Shown: piece after piece, positions 24,747-33,887 of the stretch | Position numbering within the stretch: position 1 is the stretch's first letter | How the letters are laid out: each line of letters opens with the position of its first letter | Assembly (NCBI RefSeq): GCF_025993685.1 | Contig: NZ_DAJPEN010000001.1 | Span: forward strand, 1,426,001-1,490,000 | DNA from: Bacteroides mediterraneensis | Lineage (GTDB): Bacteria > Bacteroidota > Bacteroidia > Bacteroidales > Bacteroidaceae | DNA length: 64,000 nt | Direction of reading: 5' to 3' | Position numbers and translations under genes: made by a program | The notes under the pieces: model-generated | Told to the model about the DNA's origin: nothing | The model's input: the letters and a program-made list of their open reading frames with translations, nothing else | Database searches by the model: none

Positions 24747-24764
24747 TAAATAAAACAGTAAATT

Positions 24765-25268
24765 ATGGGATTATTAACTCCGGACCCGGGGCTGCTGTTC
24801 TGGATGATTATCACCTTCGGAGTCGTGTTCTTCATTTTGGCGAAATACGGCTTTCCGGTAATCATCAAGACGGTGGAGGACCGGAAAGCATACATTGACA
24901 ACTCGCTCAAGGCAGCTCGCGAAGCCAACGAACAGCTGGCGAACGTGAAGGTGGAAGGAGAGAAAATCCTGACACAGGCTCACGAGGAGCAGAGCCGCAT
25001 ATTGAGTGAGGCAGCGGCTACACGCGACCGTATCATCAAGGACGCTCAGGACAAGGCCTTCGCCGAAGGCAACCGCCTGATGGAGGAGATGAAGAAGCAG
25101 ATTGAAACGGAAAAGGAAAGTGCCATCCGTGACATCCGCCGCCAGGTAGCTGTGCTGTCGGTGGGCATTGCGGAAAAAATCATGCGCAGCAAACTGGCCG
25201 ACGAGAAGGAACAGGCCGCGCTGATTGACCGTCTGCTGGATGAAATGATTGAATCTTCTAAAAAATAA
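24765..25268 (+). CDS. atpF: F0 ATP synthase subunit b
   Basis: 167 residues: one N-terminal membrane helix (GLLFWMIITFGVVFFILAKY) then a long charged helix (AAREANEQLANVKVEGEKIL; AQDKAFAEGNRLMEEMKKQI), the peripheral stalk. It ends in the conserved IAEKIMRSKLADEKEQ. It is 18 bases after atpE and 7 before atpH. Confidence 0.96.
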   Translation: MGLLTPDPGLLFWMIITFGVVFFILAKYGFPVIIKTVEDRKAYIDNSLKAAREANEQLANVKVEGEKILTQAHEEQSRILSEAAATRDRIIKDAQDKAFAEGNRLMEEMKKQIETEKESAIRDIRRQVAVLSVGIAEKIMRSKLADEKEQAALIDRLLDEMIESSKK

Positions 25269-25275
25269 ATGAGTT

Positions 25276-25830
25276 ATGAATACAGGAGTCGTTTCGAGGC
25301 GTTTCGCGAAGGCGCTGCTGGCGTATGCGAAGGAAGAGGGACAGGAAGACAAGGTGTATGAGGAGGTGAGAACACTGGCCGCACACTTTGTGGAGGTGCC
25401 CGGCCTGCGCCACGCCATTGAGAATCCTGTGCTGGAGAAAAGCAAGAAAGTGGAGCTGCTCTGCGAGGCGTCGGGTGGAAAGACGGTGAGCAAGGTGCTG
25501 GCTCGCTTTTTCAATCTGGTGCTGGAGGAGAGACGGGAAAAGTTCTTGCAGTTCATGACGTGGTCGTACATCGACCTTTATCAGGAGGACAAAAACATTC
25601 TCATCGGTAAGCTGACGACCGCTGCAAGCTCGCCTAAACTGGTGGAACACTTGCAGAAACTGGCTGCGGAACGTACGCACGGAAAGGTGATTCTCGAAGA
25701 AAAGGTGGACAAGAACCTGATTGGAGGGTATGTCATCGAACTGGCGGGCTATCGGCTGGATGCCAGTGTGGCCAACCAGCTGAAGCGCGTGAAACAGCAG
25801 TTTATCGCGAAGAACAGAAGAATAGTGTAA
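25276..25830 (+). CDS. atpH: F1 ATP synthase delta subunit
   Basis: 184 residues: VVSRRFAKALLAYAKEEGQE at the N-terminus, FFNLVLEERREKFLQFMTW in the middle, and the C-terminal VDKNLIGGYVIELAGYRLDA, all standard for delta/OSCP. It joins F1 to the peripheral stalk. Confidence 0.95.
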   Translation: MNTGVVSRRFAKALLAYAKEEGQEDKVYEEVRTLAAHFVEVPGLRHAIENPVLEKSKKVELLCEASGGKTVSKVLARFFNLVLEERREKFLQFMTWSYIDLYQEDKNILIGKLTTAASSPKLVEHLQKLAAERTHGKVILEEKVDKNLIGGYVIELAGYRLDASVANQLKRVKQQFIAKNRRIV

Positions 25831-25832
25831 AC

Positions 25833-25917
25833 AATGAATAATGAAAAATGAATAATGAAAAACGGTTTCAATTGTTCGCTATTCATTTTTAATTGTTCAT
25901 TATTAATTATTAATTAA
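25833..25917. repeat. AT-rich dispersed repeat between atpH and atpA
   Basis: Left arm aatgaataatgaaaaatgaa, right arm ttcatttttaattgttcatt then taattattaatt. The arms are roughly inverted repeats, so the RNA could fold into a long AT hairpin inside the operon. The words are those of the direct repeats around the Rpn gene. Confidence 0.6.
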
Positions 25918-25925
25918 AAAGAACT

Positions 25926-27515
25926 ATGCCAGAAAATACAATAAAACCCAGCGAAGTTTCAGAGGTGTTGCTCCAACAGTTGAAGGGGATTGACAACTCG
26001 CTGAAATTCGACGAAGTAGGTACCGTACTTCAGGTGAGCGATGGTGTGGCACGTATTTACGGTCTGCGTAATGCGGAAGCCAACGAGTTGCTGCAGTTTG
26101 AAAACGGTATCATGGGAACGGTGATGAATCTGGAGGAGGACAACGTGGGAGCCGTGCTCCTGGGTCCGACCGACCAGATCAAGGAGGGGATGATTGTAAA
26201 GCGTACCAAGCATATCGCTTCCATCAACGTGGGCGAATCCATGCTGGGACGTGTCATCGACCCTCTGGGCGTGCCTTTGGACGGACGCGGTGAGATTGGC
26301 GGCGAGCTCTGCGAAATGCCGCTGGAGCGCAAGGCGCCGGGTGTTATCTTCCGTCAGCCGGTAACCGAACCGTTGCAGACGGGTCTGAAGGCCATCGACG
26401 CGATGATTCCTATCGGCCGCGGACAGCGTGAGCTGATTATCGGCGACCGTCAGACGGGTAAGACCGCCATCGCCATCGATACCATCATCAACCAACGTGC
26501 GAACTTTGAAGCCGGAAATCCGGTGTACTGTATCTATGTGGCCATCGGTCAGAAAGGTTCTACCGTGGCCAGCATCGTGAACGCCCTGCGTGAAAAGGGC
26601 GCCATGGACTATACCATCGTGGTGGCTGCCACGGCTTCCGACCCGGCTGCCATGCAGTATTTCGCTCCGTTTGCGGGTGCCGCCATCGGTGAGTACTTCC
26701 GTGATACCGGCCGTCATGCCCTCGTGGTCTACGATGACCTGTCGAAACAGGCCGTGGCTTACCGTGAGGTGTCTTTGATTCTGCGTCGTCCGTCCGGACG
26801 TGAGGCTTATCCGGGTGATATCTTCTATCTGCACTCTCGTCTGTTGGAACGTGCGGCCAAGATTATCAGCCAGCAGGAAGTGGCCGAGCAGATGAACGAC
26901 CTGCCTGCCAGCCTGAAAGGCAAGGTGAAGGCCGGCGGTTCACTGACTGCCCTCCCGATTATCGAGACGCAGGCCGGCGACGTGTCTGCCTACATCCCGA
27001 CCAACGTGATTTCCATTACCGACGGTCAGATCTTCCTGGAAACCGACCTGTTCAACCAGGGTTTCCGTCCGGCCATCAACGTGGGTATCTCCGTTTCGCG
27101 TGTGGGTGGTAGCGCACAAATCAAGAGTATGAAGAAAGTGGCCGGTACGCTGAAAATCGACCAGGCTCAGTATCGTGAACTGGAAGCCTTCTCCAAGTTC
27201 AGCAGCGACATGGACCCTGTAACGGCCATGGCCATCGACCGCGGACGTAAGAACAACCAGCTGCTGATTCAGCCGCAGTACTCACCGATGCCGGTGGGCG
27301 AACAGGTGGCTATCCTGTACTGTGGTACGCACAGCCTGATGCGCGACATCCCTATCGCCAAGGTACGTGCGTTCCAGGATGCCTTCCTCACCACCCTGCG
27401 TGCGAACCACCAGGCCGACGTGCTCGACGTGCTGGCAGCCGGAAAGATTAACGACGACGTCACAGCCATTATCGAAAAAGTAGCGGCAGAAACTGCCAGA
27501 CAATTTAAAGCATAA
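25926..27515 (+). CDS. atpA: F1 ATP synthase alpha subunit
   Basis: 529 residues. P-loop GDRQTGKTAIAIDT near residue 174, VYVAIGQK-type stretch (CIYVAIGQKGSTVAS), and ALVVYDDLSKQAVAYREVSL with the non-catalytic site residues. Arg finger region VGGSAQIKSMKKVAGTLK. It is preceded by the AT-rich repeat and followed five bases later by atpG. Confidence 0.98.
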   Translation: MPENTIKPSEVSEVLLQQLKGIDNSLKFDEVGTVLQVSDGVARIYGLRNAEANELLQFENGIMGTVMNLEEDNVGAVLLGPTDQIKEGMIVKRTKHIASINVGESMLGRVIDPLGVPLDGRGEIGGELCEMPLERKAPGVIFRQPVTEPLQTGLKAIDAMIPIGRGQRELIIGDRQTGKTAIAIDTIINQRANFEAGNPVYCIYVAIGQKGSTVASIVNALREKGAMDYTIVVAATASDPAAMQYFAPFAGAAIGEYFRDTGRHALVVYDDLSKQAVAYREVSLILRRPSGREAYPGDIFYLHSRLLERAAKIISQQEVAEQMNDLPASLKGKVKAGGSLTALPIIETQAGDVSAYIPTNVISITDGQIFLETDLFNQGFRPAINVGISVSRVGGSAQIKSMKKVAGTLKIDQAQYRELEAFSKFSSDMDPVTAMAIDRGRKNNQLLIQPQYSPMPVGEQVAILYCGTHSLMRDIPIAKVRAFQDAFLTTLRANHQADVLDVLAAGKINDDVTAIIEKVAAETARQFKA

Positions 27516-27520
27516 TCCTC

Positions 27521-28408
27521 ATGGCATCACTGAAAGAAGTTAAAGGAAGAATCAACTCAATCAACGGCACGCTGAAGATTACTTCGGCGATGAAGATGGT
27601 GGCCTCGTCGAAACTGCACAAGGCGCAGGAGGCCATTGAAAACATGCTTCCTTACGAGCGCCGGCTGCACCGCATGCTCGAACATTTCCTGAGTGCGGGG
27701 CTGACCGTGGAGTCGCCTTTTGCAGTGAAGCGTGAAGTGAAGAAAGTGGCCGTTGTCGTATTTGCATCCAACAGCAGCTTGTGCGGCGGATTCAACGTGA
27801 ACGTAATCCGTCACCTGCACGAGGTGGTGGAGGAATATGCCCGGAAGGTGGGCCGCGAGAACATCGTGATTTACCCGGTGGGCCGCAAGGTGGCCGACGC
27901 GGTGAAGAAGATGGATGGCGTGGTATCGGCCGGGGATTACCAGCACATGAGCGGGAAACCGAACTACAAGGAGGCTGCCGACCTGGCCGCCGACCTGATG
28001 CAGCGGTTTGCCGCCGGTGAAATCCAGCAGGTGGAGCTGCTGTACAACCACTTCAAGTCGACCTCTTCGCAGGTACTGACCCGCGAGACGTATCTCCCGC
28101 TGGAACTGAATGCGGCGAAGACGGACGACGCGGAAGAGGCTGCCGACGAAATGCAGGCCGACTACATCATCGAACCCTCGCCGGAACAGGTGATGCAGGA
28201 ACTCCTGCCGAAGGTGCTCCGCCTGAAGATTTACACCGTGCTGCTCGACTCTACGGCTTCGGAACATGCTGCCCGTACGATGGCCATGCAGATTGCCACG
28301 GATAATGCAAATGACTTGATACAGGAACTGACCTTGATTTACAACAAGAGCCGCCAGCAGGCCATCACGAATGAACTGCTGGATATCGTGGGCGGGACAA
28401 TGGCCTGA
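27521..28408 (+). CDS. atpG: F1 ATP synthase gamma subunit
   Basis: 295 residues. N-terminal helix KEVKGRINSINGTLKITSAM followed by KMVASSKL, and C-terminal ATDNANDLIQELTLIYNKSR then QQAITNELLDIVGG, the two helices of the rotor coiled coil. Last gene of the operon, followed by a strong terminator. Confidence 0.97.
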   Translation: MASLKEVKGRINSINGTLKITSAMKMVASSKLHKAQEAIENMLPYERRLHRMLEHFLSAGLTVESPFAVKREVKKVAVVVFASNSSLCGGFNVNVIRHLHEVVEEYARKVGRENIVIYPVGRKVADAVKKMDGVVSAGDYQHMSGKPNYKEAADLAADLMQRFAAGEIQQVELLYNHFKSTSSQVLTRETYLPLELNAAKTDDAEEAADEMQADYIIEPSPEQVMQELLPKVLRLKIYTVLLDSTASEHAARTMAMQIATDNANDLIQELTLIYNKSRQQAITNELLDIVGGTMA

Positions 28409-28440
28409 CCCCCGGTGCGGCGCTCTTGCACTGCATAAAA

Positions 28441-28479
28441 AAACGTATCGCTGCCTTTCGGCAGGATACGTTTTTTTTT
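28441..28479 (+). terminator. Terminator of the ATP synthase operon
   Basis: aaacgtatc-g-ctgcc (28441-28455) pairs with ggcaggatacgttt (28460-28473) over 14 bases with one bulged G and a tttc loop, then T-run to 28479. The A-rich left side (from 28437) could also serve the leftward lipoprotein gene that ends at 28608. Confidence 0.9.
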
Positions 28480-28607
28480 GAACGAATAAACTAAAAAATT
28501 AATTATCTTAAAAAGAAAACATGAAATCGCTTGGTGATTTATTTATATAACAATCTGGTTGTCACTTTGTTCATCTCTTGTCGTGTTTTTTTTCTTTTCA
28601 TCTCTTT

Positions 28608-29033
28608 TTAATAATTATAGAAGCTCACCCAGCTGCCGTCGAGCTGACATTCCAGGCGTCCGTCGCCGAGGCGGATGTTATCCATATAGGAGAAATCGCC
28701 CCCGCCGTAGTTGAGCCGGATGCTGGTGTAGAACGCGTCGTACCAGTCCCACACGAAGGTGTAGCGGTATTCGTCCCACCGTCCGTAGGCATCCTGTATG
28801 CGGAGGTAGTCTTCGCCCGTGCCGTCGGGATAGAAGCGCAGCACTTGGAAGCGGTGGTATCCGTAGTCGTCGTACCAGTCGTCCTGCCAGTCGGAGCTGC
28901 AGAGGTAGGCCGTGCGTTCGCGGTATTCAAGAGAGTGGTTTCCCAGCTCCAGTTCCACGTCGCAAGACGGGAAGGCGAGTGTCAGCGTGAGCAGCATCGC
29001 TATATACATGAATTTTCGTGCCTTTGTTTTCAT
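28608..29033 (-). CDS. Small lipoprotein of unknown function
   Basis: 141 residues with signal and lipobox MYIAMLLTLTLAFPSC. The mature part is rich in Tyr, Trp and Asp (SSDWQDDWYDDYGYHRFQVL; FYPDGTGEDYLRIQDAYGRW), which reads as a small beta-sandwich or lipocalin-like fold of the kind common in Bacteroidetes surface proteins. No family is recognised with certainty. It stands alone with about 300 bases of spacer upstream. Confidence 0.7.
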   Translation of the reverse strand: MKTKARKFMYIAMLLTLTLAFPSCDVELELGNHSLEYRERTAYLCSSDWQDDWYDDYGYHRFQVLRFYPDGTGEDYLRIQDAYGRWDEYRYTFVWDWYDAFYTSIRLNYGGGDFSYMDNIRLGDGRLECQLDGSWVSFYNY

Positions 29034-29337
29034 AACTCTTGGTGTTTTTGGTTTTCCTTATGTGACAAAGGTATCCGAAAAAAAGCATACAAACGAATGA
29101 TTTTTCCTATTCGTGGAGGGGAATTTCCCTATGGCAGGTAGGGATTGGCGCAAAAAGCGGCCTTTGGGTAAGCATCCGGTAAAGTATAGATTTTATAAAA
29201 CAGCAAACTCTTCTTATCAACAGTATAAGGTTGACAGGAAGAGTTTGCTGTTTATGGTATTTCATTACGCCTCAATGGATTTTCATCGGATTTCTTCAAC
29301 TTCCAGAGAGGCTGTTTCAAGAGGAATCTTTTCAAGG
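29034..29337. other. 304-base intergenic region with a long perfect hairpin
   Basis: Contains the terminator at 29198-29253 and AT-rich sequence near 29070-29110. No gene is supported. A promoter for the leftward lipoprotein would be expected near 29065: TACCTTTG (plus-strand caaaggta at 29067-29074) fits the -7 consensus. Confidence 0.5.
29198..29253 (-). terminator. Terminator of the sulfatase/fucosidase operon
   Basis: Perfect 16-base inverted repeat: aaacagcaaactcttc (29198-29213) and gaagagtttgctgttt (29238-29253). The 24-base interior has a second short stem, tcaac with gttga. On the minus strand the stem ends in TTTT and comes about 85 bases after the operon's last stop. Confidence 0.85.
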
Positions 29338-30879
29338 TCAGATTTCGTCCGGCCAAGGACAGGGCTTGCCCGTCTTCTTGAATGACGGACGCTGGGCACC
29401 CGAGCTGCGGAGGAACTCCCCGAGGTTGGCCGAGAGGGCTTTCACTACCTCCGGATACTGCTGGGCCAGGTTGTGCTGTTCGCTGATGTCAGCCGGGATG
29501 TCATAGAGTTCCTTCTTTCCCGTTTCGTAGAAGTAAATCAGTTTCCATTTTCCCTGACGCACGGTGCAGGTGGCGCCGATGCCCGGGCCTTGTTCACCCC
29601 ACAGGTTCGGACAGTTCCAGTAGAGGCTTCTGCCTTCCGAGGGGTCGCCGGTCTGCTTGAGCAGGGGCACGAAGCTCACGCCGTCCACGGTCTGCGGCAC
29701 TTTCCAGTCGGTGATGCCGGCCATCTCGAGGATGGTGGGATAGTAGTCCTCGATGATGACGTATTTGTCGCAGCGGGTATCGGGTTTCGTCACGCCCGGC
29801 CAGCTCACAATCATCGGTTCGCGGATACCGCCCTCGTAGGCCGAGCCTTTTCCGCAGGTGAGGGGTGCATTCTGCGTGTAGAGCGGTTCGTCTCTCCATT
29901 CCTTGCCGGTGGCATATCCGCCGTTGTCGCCGCAGAACAGGATGATGGTGTTGTCCGCCTCGCCGTTCTTTTCCAGCCAGTCCATGATGTCGCCCAGGCT
30001 CTTGTCCATGCCTTCGATGAGGGACGCATAAGCCGCTTCCTTGTCCGACATGCCTTTCTTCTTGTACTTGTCGAAGAAGCGCACGTCCTTGTCAATCGGG
30101 ATGTGGATGGCATAGTGCGACATGTAGAGGTAGAACGGCTGGTTGTAGGCCTTGGCCTTGTCGAGGGCCTTCAGGGCTTCCTGCGTCAGGGCCTCGGTAA
30201 TGAACGTGCCCGTCTTCCAGTAGTGCTCCAGTCCCGGTACCGACATGAGCGAGGTGGGGTTTCCCTTGTCGTCGTGTCCGTAGCTCAGTTCGCTCAGGTA
30301 CGTGGCCAGTCCCCCCGCCGCATGTCCGGCGATGTTCGTCTCGAAGCCGAAGTGGCAGGGATTCTCTCCCGGGGTGTCGATGGCCCCCCAGTGTGCCTTT
30401 CCGCAGTGGATGGTGTGGTAGCCGCTGTCTTTGAGGAACTGCACGAACGACTTGGCCACGAAGGTGTGGTTCGTGCCCTCCACCTGTGCGATGCCGTTGT
30501 AGTTCCAGTCGGGCAGTTGCAGCACGTCGCTCTTGGCGTCAGTGGTCTTGTCCTTCTGCAAGGTCCAGTTGGTCACCCGGTGACGGGCGGCGTTGGCTCC
30601 GGTCATCAGGCTGCAGCGTGTGGGCGAGCTGATGCTGGAGGCGTAGGCCTGGGTGAACATCATTCCCTGGCGGGCCAGACGTTCCATGTTGGGAGTTTCG
30701 TAACGCTCGTTGTACATGGTCTTCTGTGTCCAGAAAGGCAGGGAAGTGTCCTGCCATCCCATGTCGTCCACCAGGAAGAAGATGATATTCGGGCGCGGGT
30801 CGGGACGGTCGTTGGCGACGCCATTCAGCGGGGAGAGAATGGGAGCCAGTCCCAGGAGTGCGAGTAGATTTCTGTTCAT
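29338..30879 (-). CDS. Sulfatase (S1 family, serine-type) of the PUL
   Basis: 513 residues with a signal-like N-terminus (LLALLGLAPILSPLNGVAND). Sulfatase signature ISSPTRCSLMTG: Ser84-Ser85-Pro86-Thr87-Arg88 is the S-x-P-x-R motif, so Ser84 would be turned into formylglycine. Metal site residues DD (38-39) in FFLVDDMGW and ILFCGDNGGYATG further on. Family reaction: removal of sulfate esters from a glycan. Being serine-type it needs an anaerobic sulfatase-maturing enzyme encoded elsewhere. Last gene of the operon, 16 bases after the fucosidase gene. The exact sulfate position removed is unknown. Confidence 0.92.
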   Translation of the reverse strand: MNRNLLALLGLAPILSPLNGVANDRPDPRPNIIFFLVDDMGWQDTSLPFWTQKTMYNERYETPNMERLARQGMMFTQAYASSISSPTRCSLMTGANAARHRVTNWTLQKDKTTDAKSDVLQLPDWNYNGIAQVEGTNHTFVAKSFVQFLKDSGYHTIHCGKAHWGAIDTPGENPCHFGFETNIAGHAAGGLATYLSELSYGHDDKGNPTSLMSVPGLEHYWKTGTFITEALTQEALKALDKAKAYNQPFYLYMSHYAIHIPIDKDVRFFDKYKKKGMSDKEAAYASLIEGMDKSLGDIMDWLEKNGEADNTIILFCGDNGGYATGKEWRDEPLYTQNAPLTCGKGSAYEGGIREPMIVSWPGVTKPDTRCDKYVIIEDYYPTILEMAGITDWKVPQTVDGVSFVPLLKQTGDPSEGRSLYWNCPNLWGEQGPGIGATCTVRQGKWKLIYFYETGKKELYDIPADISEQHNLAQQYPEVVKALSANLGEFLRSSGAQRPSFKKTGKPCPWPDEI

Positions 30880-30895
30880 GATATAGGCTTTTAGA

Positions 30896-32299
30896 TTAGT
30901 CAGTTACGTGATACACACTAAAATTACGGATGAGAGGTTCCGCGGTACATTCTTCTACTACCAGCCGGAAGGACTGGGCTTCGACGGCAGGGAAGGATTC
31001 GATGCGCTTGTGTCCCACGGAAGAGCCTTTGGCCACGGTGGTCCACTTGCCGTTCACCTTCGCTTCCACCCGGTAGGCCCGGATGCGTTCGCCGCCGTTC
31101 AGGTCTTCCTGAATCAGGTAGTAGTTCACGGGCTGAGCCTTGTCGAGCGAGAGCGACAACCGCTTCTTTCCGGTGGCCGAAGTCGCTGCCAGCGGCTGGC
31201 CGAAGCGTCGGTTGATTTCCGCGCCCCATTCTTTCAGACGGCGTACGTCGCCCTCCGGAATCAGACCGTCGGGGTTGGGAGTGAGTCCCACCATCAGCGT
31301 GGCGTTGCGGCCCACCGATTTCTCGTACATCTCCATCAGGTTTTCCAGCGGATAGACTGCCTTGTCGTCATCGCCCGGTTCCCAGAACCATTCGTGGCGC
31401 CCGTTGTAGCCGCGCAGCGGTGTGTCGGCCATGGCAGGCACCCAGTACTTGCCGTCGGGGTCGCCGTGGGCCAGCAGCTTGTTGTGGTCGGTCACGCCGT
31501 CGGTGGCGTTGCTGTGGCTGTACGGGTAGGGGAAGCTCGACCAGCAGGGATAGCCTACGGTACCGCTTTCCGAACCTCCCCAGCGCAGGTCGGCCCGGTT
31601 CACGTTATGATAGAACAGGCAGTCGGGCTGGTATTCGTTCACGATGGGTTCCACGTCGGGACCCAAGCCTTTCGGGTCGTCGGCACCCCCGTCGAACCAA
31701 ATCATGAAGAGGTCGCCGTAGCGGGTGCAGAGTTCCTTCACCATCTTTTCGCACAGTCGCTTGTACCATGCCTGGCGGTTGCGGGCAAATTCGCCTTCGC
31801 CCTCCGCCTTGAAGTTGTGGATGCCCAGCAGGGAGTTCCAGCGGATGCCGATGTAGATGCCCGGCTGCAGGCCGTACTTGCGGCAGGAGTTCACGAAGTC
31901 GCGCACGATGTCGCCTTTTCCGTCGCGCCATTTCACGGCCTTCAGGCAGTAGGGGTTCACATCGCTCTGCCACAGTCCGAAACCCGTCTCGTGGGTGGCG
32001 GTCAGGATGGCAAACTTGGCGCCGGCCGCCTTGGCCGACAGAATCCACTGGTCGGTGTCGAGGTGGTCGGGATGGAAGATGTTGTAGTCTTCAATCGGGT
32101 TGATACGGTTGTTGCCTTGTCCGTACACCTGTCCGTCGAACACGTGCAGGTCGTAGTGGAATACCACGCCCAGTTCGGCCTCGTGCCATTTCATCTGGCG
32201 GGGAGCCGGTTTCGGTCCTTCGGGTTCGGTGGTCCGGGCGTGAACGGCTGCACCGCAGGTAGCGAGCAGCATCAGTAGGGTAAAGAGTGTTTTTTTCAT
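30896..32299 (-). CDS. GH29 alpha-L-fucosidase
   Basis: 467 residues from the ATG at 32299, with signal MKKTLFTLLMLLATCGAAVH. GH29 catalytic-domain landmarks: FGLWQSDVNPYCLKAVKWRD (residues 107-126), GLQPGIYIGIRWNSLLGIHN, and YGDLFMIWFDGGADD with the nucleophile Asp203 in WFDGG. The C-terminal beta domain (YRVEAKVNGKWTTVAKGSSV; FPAVEAQSFRLVVEE) is an F5/8-type discoidin fold. Family reaction: hydrolysis of terminal alpha-L-fucose with retention. It is set between two sulfatases. Which fucosyl linkage is cut cannot be read. Confidence 0.88.
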   Translation of the reverse strand: MKKTLFTLLMLLATCGAAVHARTTEPEGPKPAPRQMKWHEAELGVVFHYDLHVFDGQVYGQGNNRINPIEDYNIFHPDHLDTDQWILSAKAAGAKFAILTATHETGFGLWQSDVNPYCLKAVKWRDGKGDIVRDFVNSCRKYGLQPGIYIGIRWNSLLGIHNFKAEGEGEFARNRQAWYKRLCEKMVKELCTRYGDLFMIWFDGGADDPKGLGPDVEPIVNEYQPDCLFYHNVNRADLRWGGSESGTVGYPCWSSFPYPYSHSNATDGVTDHNKLLAHGDPDGKYWVPAMADTPLRGYNGRHEWFWEPGDDDKAVYPLENLMEMYEKSVGRNATLMVGLTPNPDGLIPEGDVRRLKEWGAEINRRFGQPLAATSATGKKRLSLSLDKAQPVNYYLIQEDLNGGERIRAYRVEAKVNGKWTTVAKGSSVGHKRIESFPAVEAQSFRLVVEECTAEPLIRNFSVYHVTD

Positions 32300-32301
32300 A
32301 T

Positions 32302-33759
32302 TCAATGTGTCAAGTATTTTACAAACGGGTCATGGGTCTTTCCGAGCCATTGGATGAGGGTCTGGTGCAACGCATCGCAGCAGGCCGGCTGGCTTTCCGC
32401 CACGTTGTGCAGCTGGCCGGGGTCGGTGGTCCGGTCGTACAGCCAGGTCTGTGTCACTTTCCCTTTCTGCACATCCACCACATAGGTGTAGCGGGCGGTA
32501 CGGATGCCGCGTCGTCCGGACGTGGGGTCGGAAGGTTCGCAGTAGTAATAAGGCTGGAAAGCGTCTTCGGGTGTCTGAATCTGTTCCTGCAGGAAATACC
32601 GGCTCCAGTCGTGCGTCTGCACGGTGGACGGAATCTCCGCCTGCCTTCCCATCAGCGAGAGCAGGGTAGGATACAAGTCGGCAAAGGCCACGGGCAGGTC
32701 GCTCCGTTGCGGATGGAGTCTGCCTTTCCAGCAGCATATCATCGGGATGCGCATGGCTTCCTCGTAGAACACGTTCTTGCCTTCCACTCCGTGTCCGCCC
32801 ATGCAGACGCCGTGGTCGGACGTGAAGACGAGGAGGGTATTCTCAAACAGTCCGCAGTCTTTCAGGGCCTGTACGATGCGTCCCACCTGTTCGTCCACTC
32901 CGGTGATGCAGGCGTAGTAGTTGCGGATATTCGCCCGGAAATAATCGCCTTCGGGAGTCCCTTTCTCTGGAATAAACGGTTTCTGCCGGGCCAGTGCTTC
33001 CACGTCGAGCGAGTCGTACAGCCGTTTGTAGGCGTCGGGCACCAGCTCGTATCCCGTGTGCGGGGGATTCATGGAAACCACCAGGGCAAAGGGGCGGTCG
33101 GACTGCACGCTTTCCGTGCGGATGAACTCGATGGCGCGGTCGGCTTCGTAGGCCGGTCCCCACTGGTTCACGTAGTGGAACTCGTCTCTTCCCGCCAAGG
33201 TATCCCAGTACATCGGATGCAGGTGGTTGTCGTAGGTGCCGTAGGCCATCCACCGGTCGAAACCGTGGCGGCGTTCGGGCGGGCACCATTCGTTCCAGGC
33301 CACTGCCCCCCGGTTGTTATAGGTATCCACGTAAGGAGGATGCGGCGCGTCGAGGTGCCATTTGCCGATGTAGGCCGTGGCATATCCCGCCTGCTTCAGC
33401 ACGTCGCTCCAGCAGACCGCTTCGGTGGAAAGTTCCACCCCGTAGGGCGTGTTCAGCGAGTTGCAGTTGCCCGTCACCCCGTTGGCCATGGGATACATGC
33501 CCGTCATGAGCATGGCCCGGGCGGGCGAGGATACCGGATAGCTGCTCACGGCCTCCGTGAAGAGGATGCCTTCGCTCGCCAGCTGGTCCAGATGAGGGGT
33601 CTGCACCGGCTCCTGTTGCAGGCAGCCCAGCGCATCACCCCGGAACTGGTCGGCCATGATGAAGACCAGATTGGGCCGCGAGGGGTTTCCCTGCGCGAAC
33701 GCAGCCAGCGGAAGTGCGGCCAGTGCGGTGGAAGTGTAGAGTAGGTGTGTCAGTTTCAT
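32302..33759 (-). CDS. Second PUL sulfatase (S1 family, serine-type)
   Basis: 485 residues with signal MKLTHLLYTSTALAALPLAA and FAQG cut site. Sulfatase motif VSSPARAMLMTG: Ser77-Ser78-Pro79-Ala80-Arg81. Metal ligands in FIMADQFRGD (Asp37, Gln38) and FTSDHGVCMGGHG. It is not closely similar to the downstream sulfatase, so the two probably act on different sulfate positions. The fucosidase start is two bases downstream, so they are tightly coupled. A hairpin and a TATCTTTG box sit upstream (33813-33854). Confidence 0.92.
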   Translation of the reverse strand: MKLTHLLYTSTALAALPLAAFAQGNPSRPNLVFIMADQFRGDALGCLQQEPVQTPHLDQLASEGILFTEAVSSYPVSSPARAMLMTGMYPMANGVTGNCNSLNTPYGVELSTEAVCWSDVLKQAGYATAYIGKWHLDAPHPPYVDTYNNRGAVAWNEWCPPERRHGFDRWMAYGTYDNHLHPMYWDTLAGRDEFHYVNQWGPAYEADRAIEFIRTESVQSDRPFALVVSMNPPHTGYELVPDAYKRLYDSLDVEALARQKPFIPEKGTPEGDYFRANIRNYYACITGVDEQVGRIVQALKDCGLFENTLLVFTSDHGVCMGGHGVEGKNVFYEEAMRIPMICCWKGRLHPQRSDLPVAFADLYPTLLSLMGRQAEIPSTVQTHDWSRYFLQEQIQTPEDAFQPYYYCEPSDPTSGRRGIRTARYTYVVDVQKGKVTQTWLYDRTTDPGQLHNVAESQPACCDALHQTLIQWLGKTHDPFVKYLTH

Positions 33760-33812
33760 AATCGGTAAGAATGTCCCCGGAGGGTGGCAAATGAATGTCG
33801 TTCAAATGAAAA

Positions 33813-33854
33813 GGTGTGCCAAAGATAGGAAAAACACCTCATCCTTGGCACACC
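33813..33854 (-). promoter_or_regulatory. Hairpin and possible internal promoter between SusD and sulfatase
   Basis: Perfect 10-base inverted repeat ggtgtgccaa (33813-33822) and ttggcacacc (33845-33854) with a 22-base loop. On the minus strand the stem is followed only by ttttcattt, a weak terminator. The same right arm holds TATCTTTG (minus strand 33827-33820), a -7 box 60 bases before the sulfatase start. It may lower or reset transcription between the uptake genes and the enzyme genes. Confidence 0.55.
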
Positions 33855-33887
33855 AATTTCTATAATAGATTTAAAAGAATTCTATCA

